Positions 1-7,877 of a stretch of DNA of 19,769 bases are shown in pieces. The translations under genes and the position numbers were made by a program. How positions within the stretch are numbered: the first letter of the stretch is position 1; each line of letters starts with the position of its first letter. Source of the stretch: an uncultured Peptoniphilus sp. (GTDB lineage Bacteria; Bacillota; Clostridia; Tissierellales; Peptoniphilaceae); the NCBI GenBank assembly GCA_947254665.1, contig CAMYEJ010000007.1, positions 1-19,769 of the forward strand, read 5' to 3'. The notes beneath the pieces are model-generated. The model saw nothing but the letters and a program-made list of their open reading frames with translations, did not search any database and was not told the origin of the DNA.

Positions 1-36
1 TTAAGATATAGCTGATGTAAATGTTTACTTTTATCA

Positions 37-42
37 TATAAT
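37..42 (+). promoter_or_regulatory. Possible -10 box of the glycine reductase operon
   Basis: A TATAAT hexamer lies about 20 nt before the first paired bases of the glycine riboswitch, which is where a -10 box is expected. No convincing -35 hexamer is visible 16-18 nt upstream, so the promoter call rests on position and the -10 match only. Confidence 0.35.
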
Positions 43-59
43 AAAAAATATCTATATTC

Positions 60-176
60 AAGAACTCAATGGGAAATTTTCGATTGTGAAAAACCGAAGG
101 TACAAGTATTGGAGCGGCCGCTGCAATATGAATTTCTCAGGTAACAAGACTGTTGAGTTATGACTCTGAAGCTATG
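60..176 (+). promoter_or_regulatory. Glycine riboswitch, single aptamer with 3' switching segment
   Basis: The conserved glycine-aptamer core ACCGAAGG is at 93-100 and the TCTCAGG block at 135-141. P1 forms between GGGAAATT (71-78) and AATTTCTC (131-138). P2 is a short hairpin (about 78-91). P3 forms between GTATTG (106-111) and CAATAT (124-129), capped by the palindrome AGCGGCCGCT (113-122). AACTCAA (63-69) can pair with TTGAGTT (153-159), resembling the outer or 'ghost' helix of singlet glycine riboswitches. Only one full aptamer is present. Downstream, CTCTG (164-168) can pair with CAGGG (180-184), which would block the following terminator hairpin. This suggests an ON switch in which glycine turns on its own reductase operon. 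The family call is from recognised motifs; the switching logic is inference. Confidence 0.87.
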
Positions 177-179
177 CGA

Positions 180-213
180 CAGGGAAGAGGCACAGTCTCT
201 TTCCTGTTTTTTT
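180..213 (+). terminator. Riboswitch-controlled intrinsic terminator
   Basis: CAGGGAAGAG (180-189) pairs with CTCTTTCCTG (197-206) over ten base pairs including one G-U, followed by seven T residues (207-213). It sits between the aptamer and grdX, as expected for a transcriptional expression platform. Its 5' arm overlaps the possible antiterminator partner at 180-184. Confidence 0.87.
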
Positions 214-278
214 ATAAAAGAATTTAAAGAGAAATAATGGCTTGAATATGACATTTACATTGAATGAGAAGGTGAACT

Positions 279-656
279 ATGAAAGAACTTTTACTTTTGA
301 CGAACAATCCACGATTCGATAATCAAAAATTTGACAAAGTTGAAGTTAAATTTTACAATGAAAGTGGGTACTTGGAAATGTTCTACAAAGTTAGAGATTT
401 GCTACATTTAAACTACAAGCTACTAACTCATCCGCTATATGGAAACTTCAGACCTAGGGACACTCTTTTTAGGAGTTTTATAGTAGAAAAACAAAATAAA
501 ATTGATCTTGATTCTATAGAACTTATAGAAGGAGCTATTAAAAGAGCAGAGCACACTTTTAATGAACAATCTCCTAGACATATGACAGAATCCATTATAA
601 GCGATTTGAGTGAAATAGATATGGAACTGATACTACCAGTTCTAAATAATTTATAA
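279..656 (+). CDS. grdX: GrdX family protein, first gene of the glycine reductase operon
   Basis: This 125-residue protein begins MKELLLLTNNP, matching the short GrdX family that travels with glycine, sarcosine and betaine reductase operons. Its biochemical role is not established. It has no signal peptide, membrane segment or recognisable catalytic motif, so it is probably cytoplasmic. The C-terminal third is rich in charged helix-forming residues. The start is preceded by GAAGGTG-type ribosome binding sequence. The gene is the first after the glycine riboswitch, and its stop is followed directly by the ribosome binding site of trxB, indicating co-transcription. The name rests on family resemblance plus operon position. 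Confidence 0.82.
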   Translation: MKELLLLTNNPRFDNQKFDKVEVKFYNESGYLEMFYKVRDLLHLNYKLLTHPLYGNFRPRDTLFRSFIVEKQNKIDLDSIELIEGAIKRAEHTFNEQSPRHMTESIISDLSEIDMELILPVLNNL

Positions 657-666
657 GGTGATAAGA

Positions 667-1611
667 ATGTATGATTTAATTATAATTGGTGGAGGTCCTG
701 GTGGATTAGCAGCAGGATTATACGCTGGCCGTGCTAGACTTAAAACACTAATCATTGAAGAAAAAGTAACAGGCGGACAAATTGCGATTACTGCATCAAT
801 TGAAAACTATCCTGGTGGACTTACTGAAAATGAATCAGGAAGAACACTAACAGACAGAATGGAAGTACAAGCTAAAACTTTTGGATGCGAATTCAAAAAA
901 GCTCACGTTAAAGATGTAGATCTTGACGGAAAAGTTAAAAAAGTGTACTTAGCTGGGGATGAAGTCCTTGAAGCAAAAGCTATAATCATAGCTACAGGTG
1001 CAGCTCCTAGAAAACTTAACGTTCCAGGAGAAAGAGAACTTACCGGTAAGGGAGTTTCTTACTGTGCAACTTGCGACGCAGACTTCTTTACAGACTTCGA
1101 AGTATTCGTAGTTGGTGCTCGTAACTCAGCAGTAGAAGAAGCTATTTATCTATGCGACTTCGCTAGAAAAGTAACTCTTCTTGTTAGACGTGAAAAGTTA
1201 AGATGTGATGAAATCGTGGCTAAGAGAGCAGAAAAGAAAGAAAATCTTGAAATCAAGTACCACACATCTATCAAAGAACTTAGATCTAACGATGGAATGC
1301 TAGACGAAATCTTATTTGTAAACAACGAAACTGGAGAAGAAACAGTCTTCCATGCAGATGAAGATGACGGACTAGTAGGTGTATTCGTATTTATCGGTGC
1401 AGACCCAGCATCACAAATGTTCGAAGGAAAAATCGACATGACAGATGATGGATACATCCTAACTGACGAATGCATGAGAACAAACAAAGACTTAGTATTT
1501 GCAATTGGAGATATTAGAAATACTCCACTTAGACAGGTAATAACAGCAGCATCCGATGGAGCGATCGCAGCTGTTACTATAGAAAAAGAACTAAAAGCAC
1601 TTGATTATTAA
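667..1611 (+). CDS. trxB: Thioredoxin reductase (flavoprotein) of the glycine reductase system
   Basis: This FAD-dependent disulfide reductase of 314 residues keeps thioredoxin, and through it GrdA, reduced. The FAD Rossmann motif GGGPGG is at residues 8-13, the redox-active CATC at Cys133 and Cys136, and the C-terminal FAD signature GDIRNTPLRQV near the end. The second nucleotide-binding motif, usually GGGNSA, reads GARNSA (residues 150-155), so a conserved glycine is replaced by Arg152. The usual HRRxxxR is VRREKLR. This may mean weakened NADPH use or another electron donor. An in-frame GTG at 658 could start the gene, but AAGGTG at 655-660 is a good ribosome binding site for the ATG at 667 and the protein then begins MYDLIIIGGGPGG. 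It is followed closely by trxA. Confidence 0.93.
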   Translation: MYDLIIIGGGPGGLAAGLYAGRARLKTLIIEEKVTGGQIAITASIENYPGGLTENESGRTLTDRMEVQAKTFGCEFKKAHVKDVDLDGKVKKVYLAGDEVLEAKAIIIATGAAPRKLNVPGERELTGKGVSYCATCDADFFTDFEVFVVGARNSAVEEAIYLCDFARKVTLLVRREKLRCDEIVAKRAEKKENLEIKYHTSIKELRSNDGMLDEILFVNNETGEETVFHADEDDGLVGVFVFIGADPASQMFEGKIDMTDDGYILTDECMRTNKDLVFAIGDIRNTPLRQVITAASDGAIAAVTIEKELKALDY

Positions 1612-1625
1612 TAGGAGGTAAAAAA

Positions 1626-1943
1626 GTGATAGAACTAGACAAAACCAATTTTGACGATGAAGTACTAAATGCAGAAGGATATGTATTTGTAGACTTCTGG
1701 TCACAATCATGTGAACCATGTAAGGCACTTATGCCAGGAGTTCACGAACTTGCTGACAAATACGGAGATAAGATTAAATTCTGTTCTCTAGATATTGTAA
1801 AAGCAAGACGTCACGCTATTAAGCAAGGAGTTCTTGGACTTCCTACAATGCTTATGTTTAAAGATGGTCAAAAAGTAGATGAAATCAGAGAAGATACAGC
1901 AACTCTTGAAAACATCGAAGCAATGATCAAAAAATTTTATTAA
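1626..1943 (+). CDS. trxA: Thioredoxin with CEPC active site
   Basis: This small thioredoxin-fold protein of 105 residues delivers electrons from TrxB to the oxidised selenoprotein GrdA. The fold signature is clear: VDFWSQSCEPC around Cys29 and Cys32, the cis-proline region GLPTMLMFKDG, and the usual short C-terminal helix. The active site is SCEPC instead of WCGPC, so both the preceding Trp and the Gly are changed. Altered Trx motifs are known in glycine-reductase-linked thioredoxins of amino-acid-fermenting anaerobes. The gene starts with GTG at 1626, seven bases after a strong GGAGGT. It lies 14 nt after trxB and just before grdE, in the same operon. Confidence 0.93.
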   Translation: MIELDKTNFDDEVLNAEGYVFVDFWSQSCEPCKALMPGVHELADKYGDKIKFCSLDIVKARRHAIKQGVLGLPTMLMFKDGQKVDEIREDTATLENIEAMIKKFY

Positions 1944-1960
1944 TTAATTAGAGGTGAGTT

Positions 1961-3250
1961 ATGCGTCTTGAACTTGGCGAAATCAAAATTCAAGATATTC
2001 AATTTGCTGACAAATCCGAAATCAAAAACGGAGTACTTTATGTAAGCAAAGCTGAACTTGAAGAAGTATCAGAGGTAGCTAACGATGATTATTTAAAATC
2101 AATTGAATTCTTCATCGCGCGCCCTGGTGATAGTACGAGAATAATTCCGGTAAAAGATGTTCTTGAGCCTAGAGTTAAGGTTGAAGGTGGAGAAATGTTC
2201 CCTGGAATCTTAAACAAAGTCGACACAGTAGGATCTGGAAAGACTATCGCTCTTAAGAATATGGCAGTAATCACAACCGGATCAATAGTTGGATTCCAAG
2301 AAGGAATCATAGACATGACTGGAGAAGGAGCTAAGTATACTCCATTCTCAAAACTAGTAAACCTAGTTGTTAAGGTAGAACCAAAAGAAGGAGTATCTAA
2401 AGCTAACCACGAACATTCAGTAAGAATGGTAGGACTTAAAATTACTGATTTCGTTGGTCGTTTAGCAAAAGATCTTACTCCAGAAAACACAACTGTTTAC
2501 GAAACAAAACCAATACTTGAACAAGCAGAAGAATACAAAGATCTTAAGAAAGTTATCTACGTATGTATGCTTCAAACTCAAGGATTACTACACGACACAT
2601 ATGTATACGGCGTTGACGCAAAGAAAATTATCCCAACATTCCTATATCCAACAGAATTTATGGATGGAGCTGTTGTAAGTGGTAACTGTGTATCAGCATG
2701 CGACAAAAACCCAACATATGTTCACTTAAACAACGACGTTATCAAAAATCTTTACAAAGAACATGGAAAGACTATAAACTTCCTTGGAGTTGTAATCACA
2801 AACGAAAACGTATATCTAATGGATAAACAAAGATCATCTGATATGACTGCTAAACTTGTAGAGTTCCTAGGAGCAGATGCAGCTATCGTATCTCAAGAAG
2901 GATTCGGTAACCCAGACACTGACCTTATCATGAACTGTACTAAGATTGAAAAGAAAGGCGTAGACACAGTAATAATCACTGACGAATACGCTGGCCGTGA
3001 TGGTAAATCACAATCTCTAGCAGACGCTGATCCACTAGCTAATGCTGTAGTAACTGGTGGTAACGCAAACGAAGTTATAAGACTTCCAAAACTAGACAAC
3101 GTAATCGGAGACGAAAAAGCTGTACTTGTTATAGCAGGTGGATCTGATGAAGCTATTCTAGAAGACGGAACTCTTGAAGTAGAACTTCAAGTTATAACTG
3201 GAGCTACAAACGAAACAGGATTTAACTATCTATCAGCAAAAACTTTCTAA
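1961..3250 (+). CDS. grdE: Glycine reductase protein B, alpha/beta proprotein GrdE
   Basis: This 429-residue proprotein forms the two smaller subunits of the glycine-specific protein B. In characterised GrdE proteins, self-cleavage before a conserved Cys yields a pyruvoyl group that forms a Schiff base with the glycine amino group. The site is clearly visible as SGNCVSACDKN, with Cys243 the likely cleavage residue and Cys247 following. The position agrees with the cleavage site near residue 242 in known homologues. The protein starts MRLELGEI after a GAGGTGAG ribosome binding site. It lies between trxA and grdA. The 80 nt between grdE and grdA contain two hairpins, so the messenger may be processed or stabilised there. 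Confidence 0.95.
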   Translation: MRLELGEIKIQDIQFADKSEIKNGVLYVSKAELEEVSEVANDDYLKSIEFFIARPGDSTRIIPVKDVLEPRVKVEGGEMFPGILNKVDTVGSGKTIALKNMAVITTGSIVGFQEGIIDMTGEGAKYTPFSKLVNLVVKVEPKEGVSKANHEHSVRMVGLKITDFVGRLAKDLTPENTTVYETKPILEQAEEYKDLKKVIYVCMLQTQGLLHDTYVYGVDAKKIIPTFLYPTEFMDGAVVSGNCVSACDKNPTYVHLNNDVIKNLYKEHGKTINFLGVVITNENVYLMDKQRSSDMTAKLVEFLGADAAIVSQEGFGNPDTDLIMNCTKIEKKGVDTVIITDEYAGRDGKSQSLADADPLANAVVTGGNANEVIRLPKLDNVIGDEKAVLVIAGGSDEAILEDGTLEVELQVITGATNETGFNYLSAKTF

Positions 3251-3296
3251 GGTTTCTATTTTTAGAAACTTTAGATCGTTAAATGTAACAACGATT
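3251..3296 (+). promoter_or_regulatory. Two tandem hairpins between grdE and grdA
   Basis: Hairpin 1 pairs GGTTTCTA (3251-3258) with TAGAAACT (3263-3270) around a TTTT loop. Hairpin 2 pairs GATCGTT (3274-3280) with AACGATT (3290-3296) around a nine-base loop. Neither has a classic T-tract, so they look more like an mRNA processing or 3'-end-stabilising element than a terminator. They occupy the widest gap inside the operon. Confidence 0.45.
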
Positions 3297-3330
3297 AAAA
3301 TTAATATTTAAATTAAGAAAGGAAAATCAC

Positions 3331-3810
3331 ATGACTAATTATTTAGAAAACAAAAAGATAATAATCATCGGTGACCGTGACGGTGTACCTGGTGAAGCTA
3401 TCAAAGCATGTGTTGAAACTGTAGATAATACTGATGTAATTTTCTCAGCAACTGAATGCTTTGTCTGAACTGCCGCAGGCGCTATGGACCTAGAAAACCA
3501 ACAAAGAGTTAAAAACTTCGCAGAAGAATACGGACCAGAAAACTTAGTTGTTATTCTAGGAGGAGCAGAAGCCGAAGCTGCAGGTCTTGCAGCAGAAACA
3601 GTAATGGCAGGGGACCCAACATTTGCAGGTCCATTGGCAGGAGTTGAACTAGGATTACTAGCATTCCACGTAGTTGAAGATGAAGTAAAAGAACTATTTG
3701 ATCCAGACGTATATGATGAACAAGTAGGCATGATGGAAATGGTACTTGACGTTGATGAAATAGTTGAAGAAATGCAAGAAATCAGAAACGAAAACTGTAA
3801 ATATCTATAA
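3331..3810 (+). CDS. grdA: Glycine reductase selenoprotein A, with in-frame UGA selenocysteine
   Basis: This 159-residue selenoprotein is the shared carrier of glycine, sarcosine and betaine reductases. It accepts the carboxymethyl group as a selenoether and passes it to protein C. Translation starts at the ATG at 3331 ([18 protein letters not shown]), ten bases after AAGGAAA. Codon 46 (3466-3468) is TGA within [14 protein letters not shown], the standard GrdA motif with Cys43 two residues before Sec46. Reading continues in the same frame to TAA at 3808-3810, giving the usual family length of about 158. A short hairpin, GCC-GCA-GGC (3472-3480), begins just after the UGA and may be part of the bacterial SECIS. 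Automatic callers will report only the fragment from 3484. selC downstream supports UGA decoding. Confidence 0.96.
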
Positions 3811-3834
3811 TTAATATCTAACGAGGAGAATATA

Positions 3835-5145
3835 ATGGATAAAATAAAAGTAGTTCATTATGTAAATCAGTTCTTTGCAGGAATAGGTGGAGAAGAAAAA
3901 GCTGATACAAAACCATTTGTAGCAGAACAACTACCACCAATTTCAGCTCAACTTCAAAAAAACCTTGGAGATGACTTCGAGATTGTTGCAACAATCGTAT
4001 GTGGAGACTCTTACTTCAATGAAAACCTTGAAGAAGCTAAGGCTGAATTGATCGACATGATTGGCAAATTTAACCCTGACTATTTCATAGCAGGTCCAGC
4101 ATTTAACGCTGGTAGATACGGTATGGCATCTGGAACTATCGCTAAAGAAGTTCAAGATAAACTTGGAATTAAGTCAATCACAGCAATGTATGACGAAAAC
4201 CCAGGTAGAGATATGTTTGCTAAAGACGTTTACGTTATTAAAACAGCAGACTCAGCTGCCGGAATGAGAAAAGCTCTTAAAGCTATCACTGCATTTACTG
4301 AAAAATATGCAAAATGCGAAGATGTAGGAACACCAGAAGAAGGCGGATACTTCCCACAAGGAAGACGTATCAACTACTTCTCTGACAAAACTGGATCAGC
4401 TCGTGCTGTTGAAATGCTACTAAAGAAAATAAGTGGAGAAGAATTTGAAACTGAATATCCAATGCCAGCATTTGACAGAGTTGCACCAGCAAAAGCAATA
4501 AAAGATATAACCAAAGCTAGAATCGCTATCGTTACTTCAGGTGGTATCGTTCCAAAAGGAAACCCAGACCACATTGAATCATCATCAGCATCTAAATTTG
4601 GTAGATATGATTTTTCTAACATAACTGACTTAACTCCTGAAAACTCAGAAACAGCTCACGGTGGATATGACCCAGTGTATGCTAACGAAGACGCAGACAG
4701 AGTTATCCCAGTTGACGTTTTAAGAAACTTTGAAAAAGAAGGAAAAATTGGATCTCTTCACCACTACTGGTATGCAACAGTAGGTAACGGAACTGCAGTA
4801 GCAAGTGCTAAGAAGTTCTCAGAAAAGATCGCTGAATACCTAAAAGAAGACAAAGTTGACGCAGTTATACTAACAAGTACCTGAGGTACCTGTACACGTT
4901 GCGGCGCAACTATGGTAAAAGGTATTGAAGCTACAGGAATCCCTGTAGTACACATTTGTACAATTACACCTATTTCTCTAACAGTTGGAGCAAATAGAAT
5001 TGTACCTGCAGTAGCTATTCCTCACCCACTTGGAGACCCTAACATGACTCACGAAGAGGAATACAAACTAAGAGAAAGACTAGTTGAAAGAGCACTTAAA
5101 GCTCTTGAAACAGAAGTAGACGATCAAACTATATTTGATAACTAG
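3835..5145 (+). CDS. grdB: Glycine reductase protein B gamma subunit, selenoprotein GrdB
   Basis: This 436-residue large subunit works with cleaved GrdE as the glycine-specific protein B. It begins MDKIKVVHYVNQFFAGIGGE, a typical GrdB N-terminus, after a strong GAGGAG. Codon 350 (4882-4884) is TGA in the motif TST-TGA-GTCTRCGATM, the known selenocysteine site of GrdB. The frame continues to TAG at 5143-5145. The C-terminal part includes VVHICTITPIS and an HPLGDP segment, as in the family. A perfect five-pair hairpin, GTTGC-GGC-GCAAC (4898-4910), starts 13 nt after the UGA and is a good SECIS candidate. The gene is easily mis-split into 3835-4884 and 4912-5145. It lies 24 nt after grdA and 8 nt before grdC. 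Confidence 0.96.
4898..4910 (+). promoter_or_regulatory. Candidate SECIS hairpin for GrdB Sec350
   Basis: GTTGC (4898-4902) pairs perfectly with GCAAC (4906-4910) around GGC, 13 nt downstream of the UGA at 4882-4884. Bacterial SECIS elements lie inside the coding region directly after the UGA, so position and stability fit. The exact SelB-binding bases cannot be confirmed by eye. Confidence 0.5.
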
Positions 5146-5153
5146 GAGGCTAA

Positions 5154-6689
5154 ATGTATTCTGTAATTAAAGGTGCAGGATATGTATTGGTAAATACACC
5201 CCAGCTAGTAGAAACTGCTGGGGCTACATTTACCACTGAAAAAATACTTAATCCTGACTCAGATTTATTAAAAAATGTACAAGATCACTTAAGAAGCTTT
5301 GATGAAGTTGTAAATTATTTACCAAATCAAATCTATATTGGAAACGCTACTCCAGATGCACTAGCAGATAAAAAACTTCCATATACAGAAATTGAAAATA
5401 AAGGAACTAGAGAAGGTAAATTCGGTATCTTAGTTCCAGAAGAAGAGTTCATAGGACTTCTTAAGTACGCGGATGAATTTGATTTAGTATTCTTATCAGA
5501 AGATTATGTAAATGAATTTAAATCTGTATTAGAAGAAAGATATCCAGAATTTGAAAAGATGTTCCCTAAACTAAAAGGACAAGACATTTCAAAAGCTGAA
5601 GAATTAATCGCTAAAGATAAAGCAGTTGCACTATATCATGATGGAAAACTTTATGGATATGTAAGAGCAGCTCACGATACAGATGTCAACCTTTCAGCAC
5701 ACACAATGCTTGAAAATCTTGTATCTAAAGCATCAGGAGCACTAGCTGCAATCGAAACTCTAAGAGTATCAGGAATCGATAGAAAAGATATTAACTACGT
5801 AATCGAATGTTCAGAAGAAGCAGCAGGAGATATCAACCAAAGAGGTGGAGGAAACATAGCTAAGTCTATCGCAGAAATGTGTGGACTTGAAAACGCAAAT
5901 GGTTCTGACATAAGAGGTTTCTGTGCAGCACCAGTACATGCACTAGTTACAGCAGCTTCACATGTAAGAGGCGGCACTTTTGAAAATGTACTAGTAGTAG
6001 CAGGTGGTTCAACAGCTAAACTTGGTATGAACGCAAGAGATCATATCAACAAAGGTCTTCCAATTCTAGAAGACTGTGTAGCAGGATTCGGAGTTATAGT
6101 TTCTCAAAACGATGGAGTTTCTCCAATTATTAGAAACGACATCGTAGGAACTCACAAAGTATCTACTGGATCATCACCACAAGCTGTAATTTCATCACTA
6201 GTATACGATCCACTTCACGAACACGGACTTAAATTTACAGATGTAGACAAGTATTCACCAGAAATGCAAAATCCAGATATCACTAAGCCAGCAGGAGCAG
6301 GAAATGTTCCAGAAGCTAACTACAAGATGATAGCTGCACTTGCAGTAACAAAAGGTGAATTAGATAAAAAAGAACTTAAGAACTTCATCGAAAAACACGG
6401 ACTACACGGATGGGCACCAACTCAAGGACATATTCCTTCAGCAGTACCATACGTAGGACACATGATTCATGACTTAACTGATGGAGATCTAAATAGAGCT
6501 ATGCTAATAGGTAAAGGATCACTATTCTTAGGAAGACTTACAAATCTATTCGACGGTGTTTCTGTAATTGTTGAAAGAAATACAGGAAAAGACGCTGAAG
6601 CTGAAACAGGTCTTGATCAAGAAATGGTTAGAAAGTTATTGGCAGAAGCAATGAAGAAAGTAGCTTCAGATATTCTAGAAAGGGAGTAA
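5154..6689 (+). CDS. grdC: Glycine reductase protein C, beta subunit GrdC
   Basis: Protein C converts the selenoprotein-bound carboxymethyl group into acetyl phosphate. GrdC is the larger (511-residue), thiolase/FabH-like subunit. The condensing-enzyme half starts near residue 150. The likely catalytic Cys is Cys257 in GFCAAPVHALVTAA, and a glycine-rich LVVAGGSTAKLGMN segment follows. A later GHIPSAVPYVGH segment supplies histidines expected in this fold. The start ATG at 5154 follows TAGGAGG, which overlaps the end of grdB, so the two genes are tightly coupled. Full family length and unbroken. Confidence 0.95.
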   Translation: MYSVIKGAGYVLVNTPQLVETAGATFTTEKILNPDSDLLKNVQDHLRSFDEVVNYLPNQIYIGNATPDALADKKLPYTEIENKGTREGKFGILVPEEEFIGLLKYADEFDLVFLSEDYVNEFKSVLEERYPEFEKMFPKLKGQDISKAEELIAKDKAVALYHDGKLYGYVRAAHDTDVNLSAHTMLENLVSKASGALAAIETLRVSGIDRKDINYVIECSEEAAGDINQRGGGNIAKSIAEMCGLENANGSDIRGFCAAPVHALVTAASHVRGGTFENVLVVAGGSTAKLGMNARDHINKGLPILEDCVAGFGVIVSQNDGVSPIIRNDIVGTHKVSTGSSPQAVISSLVYDPLHEHGLKFTDVDKYSPEMQNPDITKPAGAGNVPEANYKMIAALAVTKGELDKKELKNFIEKHGLHGWAPTQGHIPSAVPYVGHMIHDLTDGDLNRAMLIGKGSLFLGRLTNLFDGVSVIVERNTGKDAEAETGLDQEMVRKLLAEAMKKVASDILERE

Positions 6690-6690
6690 G

Positions 6691-7821
6691 ATGAGTAAAT
6701 TACTAGCAGAATTCATTAATGACATTGCTGAAGAAATTGAAACTGGTAAATCTAAGTCATCTACTGTTAGAATAGCTGTAACTAATCTAGATTCAGAACT
6801 TGGTGCTGACAACGTAAATAAAGCTATGGAAAGCTTTAAAGACGTAGAATTCACAGTTGTAGGTACACCTTACAAGGATTATAACTGTGTAGAAGCAGCA
6901 AACGACGAAGAAGTTGCAGAAGCCCTTGAGCATCTATTTAACGAAGGTAAAATAGACGCTGCAGTTGCAATGCACTATCCATTCCCAATTGGAGTTTCTA
7001 CAGTAGGTAGAACAGTGACTCCAGCTATGGGCAAGGAAGTTTACATTGCGACAACTACAGGAACAACCCACATGAAGAGAGATATTGCAATGGTTCTTAA
7101 CACTATCAATGGAATCATCGCTGCAAAAGCCAATGGAATTGAACATCCAACAGTTGGTATTCTTAATATAGAAGCTGCAAGAATAGTTGAAAAGAAATTA
7201 AACGAACTAAAAGCAAATGGTTTCGAAATCAACTTTGCAGAATCTAAGAGAGCTGACGGTGGCGCAGTGCTAAGAGGAAATGACCTAGTAGCAGGAACTT
7301 GTGATGTTGTAGTTATGGATTCACTTACAGGAAATGTTCTTATCAAGACATTTGCATCATTCACATCTGGCGGATTCTTCGAAACAGCTGGATTTGGATA
7401 TGGACCTGGACTAGGTGAAGGATACCATACACCAGTATTCATTGTCTCTAGAGCAAGTGGTACACCTGTAATTAGAAATGCTATTCAATATGCAGTAGAA
7501 TCAGTAAGAGGAAAATTAGTAGAAGTTTCCAAGAAAGTATATGCAGATGCTAAAAAAGCTGGCCTTGAACAAATCTTAGCGTCAATGGACAAAAAAGAAG
7601 AAAAGGCAGAAGCAGCAGTAGCAGCTCCACCAAAAGAAGTCGTAACAGCTCAAATACCTGGAATAGATATTCTTGAAATGGACACTGCAGTACAAGCCCT
7701 TTGGAAAGAAGGCATCTACGCTGAATCAGCAATGGGATGTACAGGACCGATAGTTCTAATTTCTGAAGCAAACAAAGGTAAAGCAGCAGAAATTTTAACT
7801 AATGCAGGTTTAATATCTTAA
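6691..7821 (+). CDS. grdD: Glycine reductase protein C, alpha subunit GrdD
   Basis: This 376-residue PlsX-like protein is the smaller subunit of protein C. With GrdC it carries the acetyl thioester and releases acetyl phosphate, which feeds acetate kinase for ATP. The PlsX-like core includes DAAVAMHYPFPIG, GILNIEAARIV and GFGYGPGLGEGYHTP. An Ala/Lys/Glu-rich linker (about residues 298-317) leads to a C-terminal segment with SAMGCTGP, where Cys350 corresponds to the acetyl-accepting Cys of characterised GrdD. The ATG follows grdC by one base, with GGGAG overlapping the grdC end. It is the last protein gene of the operon. Confidence 0.94.
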   Translation: MSKLLAEFINDIAEEIETGKSKSSTVRIAVTNLDSELGADNVNKAMESFKDVEFTVVGTPYKDYNCVEAANDEEVAEALEHLFNEGKIDAAVAMHYPFPIGVSTVGRTVTPAMGKEVYIATTTGTTHMKRDIAMVLNTINGIIAAKANGIEHPTVGILNIEAARIVEKKLNELKANGFEINFAESKRADGGAVLRGNDLVAGTCDVVVMDSLTGNVLIKTFASFTSGGFFETAGFGYGPGLGEGYHTPVFIVSRASGTPVIRNAIQYAVESVRGKLVEVSKKVYADAKKAGLEQILASMDKKEEKAEAAVAAPPKEVVTAQIPGIDILEMDTAVQALWKEGIYAESAMGCTGPIVLISEANKGKAAEILTNAGLIS

Positions 7822-7846
7822 CAAGATAGAAAAATTATAGTATAAT
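7818..7846 (+). promoter_or_regulatory. Probable selC promoter overlapping the grdD end
   Basis: TTAACA (7818-7823) and TATAAT (7841-7846) are separated by exactly 17 nt. The expected transcript start (about 7852-7854) falls on the first bases of the grd terminator hairpin, so a selC transcript from this promoter would carry that hairpin at its very 5' end. The -35 overlaps the grdD stop codon. Confidence 0.6.
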
Positions 7847-7851
7847 AATAT

Positions 7852-7875
7852 AGTCCCGCTTGGTCGGGACTTTTT
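7852..7875 (+). terminator. Terminator of the glycine reductase operon
   Basis: AGTCCCG (7852-7858) pairs perfectly with CGGGACT (7865-7871) around CTTGGT, followed by a run of T (to 7875). It lies 30 nt after grdD and two bases before the first base of the selenocysteine tRNA. Confidence 0.88.
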
Positions 7876-7877
7876 AT

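Noticed and set aside
658..666. GTG at 658 as the trxB start
   Set aside because: It falls inside the AAGGTG ribosome binding site of the ATG at 667, and the family N-terminus fits the later start.
3466..3468. TGA in grdA as a nonsense mutation or pseudogene
   Set aside because: Flanking residues match the GrdA selenocysteine motif exactly, the frame continues to normal length and a tRNA-Sec gene is in the same locus.
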